Source of the DNA: Axinella damicornis
Lineage: Eukaryota; Porifera; Demospongiae; Axinellida; Axinellidae
Assembly (NCBI GenBank): GCA_963931865.1
Contig: OZ007508.1
Span: 18,182,762-18,246,761 of the forward strand
Reading direction: 5' to 3'
Length of the DNA: 64,000 nt
Part shown: in pieces, positions 38,401 to 51,277 of the stretch
How the letters are laid out: the number at the start of each line of letters is the position of its first letter
How positions within the stretch are numbered: the stretch's first letter is position 1
Notes under the pieces: model-generated
Database searches by the model: none
What the model saw: only the letters and a program-made list of their open reading frames with translations
Told to the model about the DNA's origin: nothing
Made by a program: the position numbers and the translations under genes

Positions 38401-41400
38401 TGTGACTGAGCCCGTGAGGTTTAAGAGGTAATGGTGAGGAGTGGGGAGTGAGAAATGAGGGAGGAGTGAGGAGTGTGGAGTGAGCAGAGGAAAGGGGTGA
38501 GAGGTGAGCGGTGAGGCAGAGGGCCGGGAGTGAGAATCGAGGGGGTGTGGGTGAGGAGGGAGCAGGAGAAGGGTGGAGAGTGAGAAGTGTGAAGCGAGCA
38601 GGAGATGGGTAGGGAGTTAGAGGGAGGCAAGGGATCAAGAGAGGGCTGTGAGTGAGAATCAAGGGGGTGTGGGTGAGGAGGGAGCAGGAGAGGGGTTGGG
38701 AGTGAGAGGTGATGTGAAGGGGGCAAGAGAGGGCTGGGAGTGAGAAGTGTTGAGCGAGCAGGAGAGGAGTGGGGAGTGAGGTGTGGGAGCGGGGAGGGTG
38801 GGGAATGAGCAGGGAGCAGGAGAGGGGTGGGGAGTGAGGTGTGGGAGCGGGGAGGGTGGGGAATGAGCAAGGAGCAGGAGAGAGGTGGGGAGTGAGGTGT
38901 GGGAGCGGGGAGGGTGGGGTATGAGCAGGGAGCAGGAGAGGGGTGGGGAGTGAGGTGTGGGAGCGTGGAGTATGCATGAGCAGGGAGCAGGAGAGGGGTG
39001 GGGAGTGGGAAGTGGTAAGGCAGTAGGAGAGGGATAGAGTGAGGGGTGAGTTGAAACGAGTGATATTTCCAGTTACTCTGGTCACAAGCTGCAGCTTGCT
39101 GTAACACATATGAGTTGCAGTACTTCTCATGTGACTTTCAATGTTGGTCTGTTCTATCCTGTTCTCAGGGAGTTAAAGGTCCGTGTGTCAAAGGGGGACA
39201 TGTTTAGAATCTTACAATCCAAAAGAAAACATCCTACGGAGACCTACATCCTCACACTGCAGAAGGTGACGGATACAACATTGCTCCTCTATACTGAACC
39301 CTAGCCTCGTTCCCAGGCCCGAGACGGCTCGGGCCTGGGAACAAGGCTAACCGAACCCAGCCTACATGAGCTGCATAGCCTTATCCACAGGCCACGCAGG
39401 GGGTTGGAAAAGTCTAAAGTCACCTGGGAACGAGTTTCCCTCCCCCCATGTGGCCTGGGAATGTCCCCCCTTGTGGCCTGGGAATGAGTTTCCCTCCCCC
39501 CATGTGGCCTGGGAATGAGTTTCCCTCCCCCCATGTGGCCTGGGAATGAGTTTCCCTCCCCCCATGTGGCCTGGGAATGAGTTTCCCTCCCCCCATGTGG
39601 CCTGGGAATGAGTTTCCCTCCCCCTTGTGGCCTGGGAATGAGTTTCCCTCCCCCCATGTGGCCTGGGAATGAGTTTCCCTCCCCCCATGTGGCCTGGGAA
39701 TGAGTTTCCCTCCCCCCTTGTGGCCTGGGAATGAGTTTCCCTCCCCCCATGTGGCCTGGGAATGAGTTTCCCTCCCCCCTGGTGGCCTGGGAATGAGTTT
39801 CCCTTCCCCCATGTGGCCTGGGAATGAGTTTCCTCCCCCCTTGTGGCCTGGGAATGAGTTTCCCTCCCCCCATGTGGCCTGGGAATGAGTTTCCCTCCCC
39901 CCATGTGGCCTGAGAATGAGTTTCCCTCCCCCCATGTGGCCTGGGAATGAGTTTCCCTCCTCCTGAAACTAGTTTCCATTTCCTTCCCCCACGTGGCCTG
40001 GGAACTAGGCTAGCTGCGCCCTAAGCCTACTTTCTGAGCCATAGTTACCGGTATAGAAGGTGAAAGAGTTTCCATCTTTCCCACTACCAGTGTGATGACT
40101 GTAGCTCGAAGAAGGTGTTGTATTCCGTGGTGGGTCTGACAAATGCACGGGAGCTGAAAGACCCCAAGGGAGGTCCTCCCCAGCAGCTGCCACAGGGCTC
40201 CAGTCCCTCTGTGTCTTCGTCTCCCATTAGCCTCACTGAGGGACAGGTGAGGTAGCATGGAATCAGTCAGTCTGAGTTTCCCTATTCACTAATGGGATAC
40301 TTTGACTGTCCCTCCTTTCTCCCTCCTCCATTGCCCTCCTCCCTTGCCCCTATTGCCTTGTCCCCACTCTCTTCCTCCTCCCCCTCCCCTCCTTCCCCCT
40401 CTCCTCCTTCCTTCCGCCCTCAATCCCTCTTTCTCCTTACCCCCTCAATACTTCCCCTCCTACTTTCTACTTTCCCCTCTCCCTCCCTCCCTCCCTCCCT
40501 CCCTCCCTCCCTCCCTCCCTACTTTCTACTTCCCCTCTCCCTCCCTCCCTCCCTCCCTCCCTACTTTCTACTTCCCCTCTCCCTCCCTCCCTCCCTCCCT
40601 CAATCCCTCTTTCTCTTTAACCCCTCGATACTTCCCCTCCTACTTTCTACTTTCCCCTCACTCACCCTCCCTCCTTCCTCTCCTTCCCCCCTCCTTTTCT
40701 TCCTTCTGCCCTCAATCCCTGTTTCTCTTTAACCCCTCGATACTTCCCCTCCTACTTCCTGCTTTCCCCTCACCCTCCCTCCCTCCCCCCCTCCCTCCCT
40801 CCCTCCCTCCCTCCCTCCCTCCCTCCCTCCCTCCCTCCCTCCCTTCCTCCCTCCTTCCCCTCTTCCTTCTTTCACCCTTTCATCTAGGATGCCAGGCCAC
40901 AGCTCATCTCTGCCGAGGAAGCTGCTCACTCCTCTCCCTCCCAGCGGAAGAAGCCACCTGGTGCAAGTGGTGGGGGCATAACTGCTAAGTCTCAGCTGGC
41001 CAAGGTGAAGGAGGGCGAGCATGAAGTGGACAGTGACGTTGGTGAGAAGCTAACACCATCATCGTGGTAATCAAGAGAACATAATGACATCTCCCCCCCC
41101 CCCCCCCCCTCCCTCCTCCCTCGCCCCCCCCTCCCTCCTCCTTCGCCCCCTCTCTCCCCCAGTTGACGAGGGTGATGATGATGTGCTTCCGTCGGGCTGG
41201 GGACAGGTGGATGACATGAGAGAGGACCTATTCAAGGATTGGAGGGAGATGCTGGACAAGTGGGATGGCAAGGAGAAATCACGACCCAAGCAGCTAGTGA
41301 AACTATGCAGGAAGGTATGCATGATGATATGTTCAGAGTAGATCCAGCCTCTGTCTTAACCTGTTCGCCAAGCTCTCATCAGAACTGCCTTCGACAGTAG

Positions 41401-42199
41401 ACTTTATTGCAACCAAATTCTGATTTTAGTATGCCATTGTTTCTTAGCTTTTTCAAGGGGTGGAGAATGACAGGCCATTACTAAATTCCTTCCGAGAATA
41501 TTTTCTTGTGCCTAATGACTTGGTGGTGCATTTCTTGCCTTTACGTTTTTGCTTCTTGGTGGTCCCATGTTCGTACTATTTCGTCCATGATGCTTTATTC
41601 TTCATTTCACTGTAATGTCTTTACCAGTACATAATTTGGGCAAGCATGAGTGAGCCCCACATATGCGAACTTGCTGTATATCAATCGTACGTCATGCTGT
41701 ACGTATATCTCTTGCACCCCTTGTTTTGTGATCAAGTTTCCCTGCGCGTCTGATGTGCATGCCACGTTCTAGTTCTTCGACTACTGCGCAGTTTGTGTGT
41801 AATCTGTGAATCGTCATGGAGTCTTCAAGCATCCCAAGTTCCTCTGAGCGGCTTCGACATAGGAGGGAACGATAAAGGGCCATGTAAGGACTCTGCCCTA
41901 TACATGTACCTATACAGTACAATGTCCTCCTCCCTTTGTGCAGGGTATTCCTCGTGACCTACGCTGCCAGGTGTGGCAGCTGCTCTGTGGAGCAGCCTAC
42001 GACCCCCAGCTATATGAAGCATACAGACTACTCCTCTCAAAGGTACATGACATTGTATGTGTGCACTGATGTCACCTTGCTAACACTTTGATGTGGCACT
42101 TTCCAAGAAACAGTGTCTGTGGGTACACAAATCCTTTTTACTTCATTATCTTGCTTCCATCTCTCCCTCTCCCCTTCTCACCCCTCTTCCCACTCTCTC

Positions 42200-42230
<31 letters not shown>

Positions 42231-45200
42231 TTCCTCTGTCCCATTCTCTCTGTCCTTTCCATTCCATTCATACACAGGACTCTCCATCTGAGAGTGTGAT
42301 CAGCTGGGACATCAAGCGGACGTATGTCGGCCACAACTATTTTCAGGAGGGTGAGGCCAAAGAGGCACTGTACAAGATCTGCATGGCCTACTCTGTCTAC
42401 GACGAGGAGGTTGGATACTGCCAGGGCTTCTCCTTCATGGCTGCTGTTCTGTTGCTGCAGGTGAGTGTTGGAGCTTGCAGGTTCAATGTCTTTTAGGAGT
42501 TTAGAGGAGGGAGGAGGGAGGATGGGAGAGAGTGAAGGAGGGAGGATGGGAGAGAGTGAAGGAGGGAGGATGGGAGAGAGTGAAGGAGGGAGGATGGGAG
42601 AGAGTGAAGGAGGGAGGATGGGAGAGAGTGAGGAGGGAGGATGGGAGAGAGTGAAGGAGGGAGGAAGTGAAGGAGGGAAGAGGGAGGATGGGAGGGAGGA
42701 TGGGAGGGAGGAGGAGGGATGGGAGGGAGGAGGAGGGATGGGAGGGAGTGATGGAGAGAGGGAGAGGGAGGGAGGGACAGATGGATGGATGGACGGAGAG
42801 AGGCAGGTGTGGAGGAATGTTCAATCACTAGCACATGAACCTTGCCAGGTTGGACCCCACCCCCTAGCCTCACTGGCAGGCACACTGCTTATGTGCATGA
42901 CAAATTAGTTGTAATCAGGGAAGTGCATGCATACACAAACTGGTACTCCCAATTCCTCCCCTCCCCTTCTGTCTTTATCACAACACAAACAAGCTTGATT
43001 GCTAGATTTTACCAACACACACTGGCCCTTCTGTTCTGTGTATTGGAATCCTTGAGTGACATAGCAGCACAACTGTACCTGTTTTTCATGCTATTCCTAC
43101 ACCTTTCAAAGTAGTTACCAAATCTTGCAGACCACATCTGAATTTGGTAATCCCTTTCATATGTGCTGTTGTAGTATATACATGTACAGTACTCCATGGT
43201 GCTGCTCGAGCTGCATTACACAATGGTGGTTTTTTGGAGCTACAAATAATTGGATTGACGCAACACTGTTTTGTGCTAGCCTTGTTCCCAGGCCCCGCCC
43301 AGCTTTTCATCGCTTACAGTGTTCGCGCGTGGGAGAGCCTGGGAACGAGGCTAGCTTTGTACCTTGTTGTCATGATCATTATAGTGGACCCCTATGCTTG
43401 TACATGTACACCCACATTACACACACATGCACACACATGCACACATGCACATTCACACACACACACATGCACATTCACACACACACTTGTACATGTCAGA
43501 AAATGCCGGAGGAGCAGGCATTCAGCGTGTTGGTGAAGATCATGTACAACTATGGCCACAGGGACGTCTTCAAGGACAACTTCCACAACCTTCATCTCAT
43601 GTTCTTCCAGCTGGGCCAACTCCTGGAGGTAATATCATGACCACGCGACAGTCTGCTCCCGCATGTCCACAGTGTTTCATTCAGAAATTGTTCAAGGGTG
43701 GAGGGGGATGAAATTGTAGCGTGGGGGGAGGCATGATTGTCTTGCGTATATGATACTTATTAGGTATCTTTCAAGGGGAGCAGCAAAGGTTCAAGGAGAG
43801 GCACAATGCCCCTCCCCCCAAATGAAACCATGTCCATGCTGCCTTCAGCTGGCTGACCTCAGCGGCCTTTGCTTAATAGCTAATCCCCACCCCTCCGTCA
43901 CTCCATGCCCTTCCTTTACTCTCCCTGCCCCTCCCTCACTCTCCCTGCTCTTCATTCCCCCTCTTCACCCCCTCCCTCCCCCTCCCCCTCACTCTCCCTG
44001 CTGTCCTTTACCCTACAGGAGAACATGCCTGACTTGTCCCAGCACTTTATATCCTGTGGGGTTGAGACACACATGTACGCCTCCCAGTGGTTCCTCACCG
44101 TCTACACTGCCAAGTTCCCTCTCTCCATTGTCTTCAGGATCTTCGATATCTACCTCTGCGAGGTGGGGACCCCGGACCTATGTGTGTGCCTCATTCTCAG
44201 GCCTCCACCTAGTCTCGGTCCCAGACCCAAACAAACCCCAGCGTGGATCGCATCTAGTATTACTAGATGCGATCCATGCTGGGGTGGGTTTGTAGCTAGA
44301 CTAGCCTCCACCCAGCCTGGGAATGATCAAGACTATCTATATCCAACAAGAACTGCATGTATTTTGATCATGGGGTGCCTATATAAGATCTATCTCTGTG
44401 AGGTGGGAACCCAAACCGGGTTTGGGTCTGGGGCCGAGACTAGCCTCCACCCAGCCTGGGAATGATCAAGACTATCTATATCCAACAAGAACTGCATGTA
44501 TTTTGATCATGGGGTGCCTATATAAGTCTGCGAGGTGGGAACCTGTGTGCTTATGGTGGCATGGTAGCCTCGTTCCCAGGCTTGGGGCCGAGACTAGACT
44601 AGCCTCCACCCAGCCTGGGAATGATCAAGACTATCTATATCCAACAAGAACTGCATGTATTTTGATCATGGGGTGCCTATATAAGTCTGCGAGGTGGGAA
44701 CCTGTGTGCTTATGGTGGCATGGTAGCCTCGTTCCCAGGCTTGCCCCCCCCCCCCCCCCCCCCCCCCCAAGGCTGGGAATGAGGCTAGTAGAGAAGTCTA
44801 TAATCAGTTTGAGCCTGAGGTGCCTATGGAAGTATGTTTGTAGAGATTTGGTTCTGTCTGGAGTACCATAGTGAGTGCTTGTATGTCTTCCCTCCCCTGC
44901 AGAGGAGTGCTGTCGTGTTTAGAGTTGCTTTGGGTCTGTTGAAGGTAAATGCTTGTAAGCAAGCCAGTCCCATAATTCATGTCATCATCCACATGCACAT
45001 ACCGTACTCTCACGAAAGAGCACCCATGGGCGGTGAACCTTACATGCTCGCTGAACATGGGGGTGGGTGCTCTTTCTAGTACTTCGGCATTCAGCCCTGA
45101 AAGAGCGCCCACCTTTGTTTACGTATACCAAGCACAAGCAGCAGCGAGCAGCAAGCACGCGTGCATCAGAGCCCTCCCAGGACATCTGCATCAGTGGAGT

Positions 45201-48200
45201 CACTAGTAATATCACGTCGTCTTCACAGGCAAGCCAGCACACCATTCATAGATAACGGACACACAGACTCACTCTTACAGGACTCCCAGGGAGACCAGTC
45301 CACGGCTGATGGGACTTACCTGTCAAAAATCATCCTATCCTATGCTGTCGTGAGAGTACAGTACATACAGTAGGCTCACTGTGCTGTAAGGGTGGGGAGC
45401 GTGGCACAGTTTATTACCACTGTTGGTGCATGCAGGTGCAATGTATGAGTTCCAGATGGCAAACCAGACCCTAACCCTATACTAACCCAATCCCTAACCA
45501 CTACTAACCCTAACCGTGTTCCTAGCCCCAGAGCTGGAGCAGATGCATTGCCTCCTGTTGTGTTGAGCATGAGGGCACCCACTCACACTGAAGGTGTGTC
45601 TGTCTATTCAATACCCAGCAGTGTTCCCTGCAGGTCAAAGGGTGCTATTACTGATTCATGCCCACACTTCTAACCTTGTATACTGCTGCCTGCCCCCACA
45701 CAGAGCAGTGAAAATGACATCTGCAGCTGTCATATTGCTGACAGAAATACATCACGCCTCCGAAATTACCATAAGACTGCCTGAGTTTTGGATGAGTTCC
45801 AAGTTTTGGTTGCTAAGCCAACAATTACTGTCAGCCATCCATTCAGCAAAGTGCTCTTCAGTTTGTTCCCGCTGGTACAAATCCCTCCACATGTTTTGTC
45901 GTGTTTAGCAAAATATGGAGGGGGAGTATTGTGATACATACTGCCCATCTTCCAGGTTGCTCGCAAGGAACTTCTGGGTCTGGATTTCGAGGGTATACTG
46001 AACTACTTCCGAGTAGTGCTTCCCCGGAAGTTCCAATCCGAGGAGGAATGCCAGCACCTCTTCCACGCCATGTTCACCTTCAAGGTTGGTCATTCAAATT
46101 GAAATGAAAGTATGATGAGCGTTTTGCAGTGGCAAAACTGGAGAATGTGGAAGTAGCAATTTTGATGGTGAGAATGTACCAATACAATGAATCCAGGGAT
46201 TGGAGTGTGTGGTTCAGTCTTCAATGTGAGGGGGAGACCCCTGCAATATGGTACACAATCCTAAGAGCAGTGTGGAGGGTGACAGTTGAGTTGCAACAGT
46301 GGCGTATCCCTATTGTCTTGTTTTCAAACTCACGATTGTGTGGGTGTGGGGGGGAGTGGGATGTTCGGTGGGTGGGACTAGACTACAAGATGACTGGACA
46401 CAGCACTGGCCAGAGACATTATAGCCTCGTTCCCAGGCCGTTTTGGGAGGGAAAAACGGCCTAGCAACTTCCGCCAGTTCAAACTGTTTACGGACGTAAC
46501 GTCACGGCAATTGCATACCTCATTCAATCAGTGAAGTCCACGTGATACTTCCGATATTTTCACCAGCTGAGAACGGTCCTTTCCTGCTCGTGGAAGCAAC
46601 TGTTTGCGCAGGTTCTGCGACGGAAGGCAAGCAGAAGACGAACGAACAAAAGTCATCGTGCAGAGCACCTACACTAGCGCGATCGAGCGATCAACTATTG
46701 TGATGAATGGGCGTGACTGCGACGTTTCAATGCATGACACAATTTGGTTTACTGTTGTCATGTGATATCGAGCTGAAATCTGATTGGGACTTCCAACTCT
46801 CTGGCAGTGGAAATAACAGTTTGAACTGGTTGAAGTTGCCAGGCCGTTTCTCCCTCCCAAAACGGCCTGGGAACGAGACTAGAGACACTATCGCACAAGG
46901 CTGTGGGTACTCAGAGTGAGGAGCTACACCAGACTCATGCAGACGCAGGGAGGGAGGCAAAACCGCTGAAGCATGTCTATAGCTGAAGAGAGAACTGTCA
47001 TGCGCCACGTTGCGCTAATGCTCACGTAGGCAAATAAGGCGGCAGTAGCTGAAGTGAGCGAAGCGAAGCTACTTGTCGTTTGTCTGTTGTTATACCCCAT
47101 TATGCATAATACGTAAATAACACCAAGATTTCATAATTATGGGGGGGAAGGATGGGATGGCCAATGTAACCACCCCTAACCCCCCAGCTTACAATCTTAC
47201 ATTGTATATGAAACCCTGAACACTCATACACACAGACACAGACAGACCATTAAGTAGCCTTGTTCCCTGGCCTTCCAAGAACGAGAGCCTGGGAATGAGG
47301 CTACTATACCCATTAAGTAAGTAGGTGAGCTGCCCTAATACATCATCCTCACACTGGCAGGTGACTGAGCGAAAGCTGAAGAGGCTGGAGAAGGAGCATC
47401 AATCTTACTTGGAGCAACAGGCACAACTGGAGGACCCTGTCAAGAGATTGGAAGTGAGCAAGAATTAGCCTGTATTGTGATGGGCATCCCTGTCATCAAG
47501 GATTAGCCATCCATTAACACTTTAACCGATGAAGCCGTCTACAGACGACATGAGACTTTCATCAGTGATGTCAGACTTCCGGCAATGTCCTTGGGACTTA
47601 GGCTCTGCGCCAGCAGAGAGGGCGGGACAGGGGTAGGTGGGTGGGTTTCAGCACTGAGCCTAGGTAGCATGGCCGCTTTTGGGCTCGGCCTTGAAAAGCT
47701 CTTGGTTGGAGCTGGGTGGGCCATTTCTCTCCTTCTTTGCACAAATGGGCCGAGAAAACAGTCCTCTCGCCTAGTAGGGCCTCCATTTCTGGCAGTGAAG
47801 CGTTTTTCTCGGTCTAGACGAGCGATGGTCGGCAGAGAGCCGTGACTATTGGATGCCCCTTGATGGGTGGGTGTGGTTAGAGTCACGAATGTGTAGAGCA
47901 GTGTTCTCGCTAGGCCTTTAGCGGACGGTGCAGCACCATTTGGTTAATCGAATCTCCATTTGGATGTGGTAAACTTAAGTAGGTGCACCATTTGGATCAC
48001 TTCCTTGATATTCATTTCCTTGCCCACAGCAGCTGCTGGCAGGGTTTCCCACTTAACTTTCAATAGTAGTGTGTAAACAAAGCCATTCACATGTCTGGAT
48101 GATAAGATTATACATCATGCACCATTTGGATGTAGATTTCTAGTGAGAACACTGGACACTGTAGAGGATTGCTGCATGGTCATGTGTGTGGAGTTTGGGG

Positions 48201-51200
48201 GCTGAAAAGCAGAGAGAACGGGAAATATGGTAGGTTTAGTGCATCTATTAGCTAAGAGAGACCTCCGGAGAAAAACAATTTATCGGTTAATGGGTTAAAG
48301 TCATTCTCCTCACCATTGAGAGCATATGTAATGTTTTGGCACGGTTTCAGACCTTCTAAGGCCTATTGGGATGAGAGGTTGTTCCAGTTTTTATCAGATT
48401 TTCTTTTCTTTGTGTAGCGTGAGAACAAGCAGCTCCGAGACACACTAATCCGTCTGGAGCAGGAAAACGACAACCTGGCCCAGGAGCTGGTCACCAGCAA
48501 GGTCACCCTCAGGGTTGAGATGGACAGGGTCAGTCCTGATGCAGTCCTAAATACGTAGTGATGGAGCTGTCATTTCAAGATGATCGTAATCATCATAGTG
48601 ATCTTCTGGTGCAGTTAACGGAGGCTTACAAGCAGCGTATTATCGCTTGGCAGTGTACCCAGACCGTGATATCTAGGTGGTGGGGCTATTAATGGATGAC
48701 TCCTTATAGGTGTTGTGCATGTTGTGGTTTGAATCTCAGCTGAGCTTCCTCTGCACTAATGATTAACACCTCAGGGTGTGCATTGGGAAACGTTTTGATA
48801 TATACCATGCCTGTGCAAGATTTGTATCTCCAGTGTGAGCACATTCACATTACAGCATATCAACTTTGACGCAGAATTAGAGTGGCACAAATTTAGAGTG
48901 CTTACGGTAGTATTGGTCCTAGTAGATCTCTTGTTGCTAGAAGTAATGTACGTATGTGTAGTAATAATTTGTGGATTGCGAATGGTGATGTACCTGTCAG
49001 CCCCACTGTGCATGGAAATGTTTGACAGGCTTGCAAGTGAGGCCATCTGTTTTATTTGCAGCTGGAGGAGAGAATAGACACTCTCAGTAAGGAGTGCCGG
49101 GCCAAGAAGACCACTGCAGATGCAGCCCAGCTGCAGATCAGTGAACTGAGGGAGGAGCTACAGCAGGCAAGTGCAGCCATAATCATGCGTAGCTGGTTTA
49201 TAAGGTGAATTTGCGCGTCTGTAAGTGTGCTGTCAGGGTGGCCGAGTGGTCTAAGGCGCCAGACTCAAGGACACATTCCTTGCTCGCAAACGCGAGTTCG
49301 AAGCATTCTGGTCCACGTATGTGGGCGTGGGTTCGAATCCCACCTCTGACAGAATTTTTTTTCCTTTCTCTTTTCTGTCTTTTTGACCTTTTTTTTCTTT
49401 TTTCCTAAACTCTGCTATCACAAAATAGACATCTAATTTTTAATACTGTACTTAAATACTTTTTGTGTGACATTTCATTAGTGCATGCCACCCAGTAGCA
49501 CTGTCAGGTGTGCTGGTAAACTATGAATATCAATCCTACATCCTACATAATATGGCTTGGTTAACAGGAAATGGAAGACACATTAATGCTTGCAGTTGTT
49601 ACCTGCTAGTCCTTGTATATATGCAGTGCACAATGGCAGGCACTCTTCTCCAAGGCAATTTCAACTTTGGATCCTGTTGAGATTAGCTGACTTACTGGGT
49701 GGTTAGTAACGCTAATGTATGACTTGCGGGTTAGTAGCTTTTCTGCTCTTATTGAAGGTGTCCCAGACCTATGTGTTGTGACCTTTGACCTCCTGTCCTC
49801 AGGCAAAGGAGGAGTACCAAAAGGTGATGATACGACTGATGGAGGAGAGACAGCAGCATGAAGGGGCCATTACAGAGTATAAACAGGTAGCGACCCTGTC
49901 CGCAAGGATAGCACTCAAGTGTAGTCTCATTCCCAGGCCGCACAGCCTGGGAACGAGACTACACTCAAATAGTATATACTTCACTACTGTCATTACCAGA
50001 AACACGTGTGAGGTTATTACCACGGTTATGATTACTTTACGATAAAGACTTGTTACTAGTATGTTAGTACACAACAGTTCAGGTTTGTGTGAGCAACAAT
50101 CTCAGCTGTGTTATTTCTTCATCCAGATGTAGGCAGTACTGGTCTCGTTCCCAGACCGTGTATATTGCAATCCGCGCTGGGTTGGTTTGGGTCTGGGACC
50201 GAGACTAAGGCAGTACTCAATAAAATAAATAAGGTTGTTGCCATCTTCCTTCTGGGTATGAAGACTAGCCTTGCTTTACGTTGTTACTCCTGCTTGCTAC
50301 TAGTTGTTCCAGCAGTTGGACGAAGGTCATCAGAAGCAGAAGGAAGAGCTCAATCAAGAACTGTTAGAAGTCAAGGTCAGTGATCTCGCAGGAAAATTGT
50401 TTAAGAGGTGTGTTCATAACATCATTCTAAGGCAACCATGAATTATTTAAGGTGGCGGGCAAGCAATGATACGCGCGCGTGACCGCGCAATAATTGGAGG
50501 CGTGGTTCGAGTTCCGAATCACCGCTGTCGAGCGCTCCAGCAGCAGCCATCCAAGATGCTGTGCCACCTTTCTTCTTCCAAGGCTGTTGGGCATCCATTG
50601 ACAGCGTGTCTAGTTGAGCGCTACCTTATGCGTACTTCGTACCGTGACAACGCCAGCTGCAAATCTCGGCGAAATACAGCACTGTTTTTTCTGTACGTCT
50701 CAAAAATCAGCTGAACGTATTTAGCTAAAATGCTCTTCGCAGGCAGCTCTTCCACTGGTTACTCGAGGGGGCTACGTTGTCATATGGCGTCGGACGAACG
50801 TCTCATCGTGGTTTCTCCCCTGCAAGATGTACAAAAACAGGAAAATTGACCTCGCGATAACACTGTTAACTCCGTATCCGGCTAGTTCGGAAGCGTACTT
50901 ACATAAACTCAACGTAGCCGGGCCTGTCTTGATCCTGAGAAAGAACAGTAGCAGTAGCTTGCGTGCAATGAAACTGAGACGTACAGAAAAATTATTTAAT
51001 TCCATCAATACTGAATATTTCGCTGTCTCCGTTGTTTGCTGCTCAGAACATCCTGGCTTGGTACATAAGTAGCACTTACTATGGAGTGTTTGATTACCAC
51101 ATTTGGTTTCCATTCATGGCAGAACTTGCAGGTTACAACATATTTTTAGATGACATAATTATTAATTCCAAAATCACTTGCCCGCCACCTACGTAGTGAC

Positions 51201-51244
51201 AGCTGTACAGTTTGTCATCAATGCATTCCAATGAGCAGATGAAT

Positions 51245-51277
<33 letters not shown>
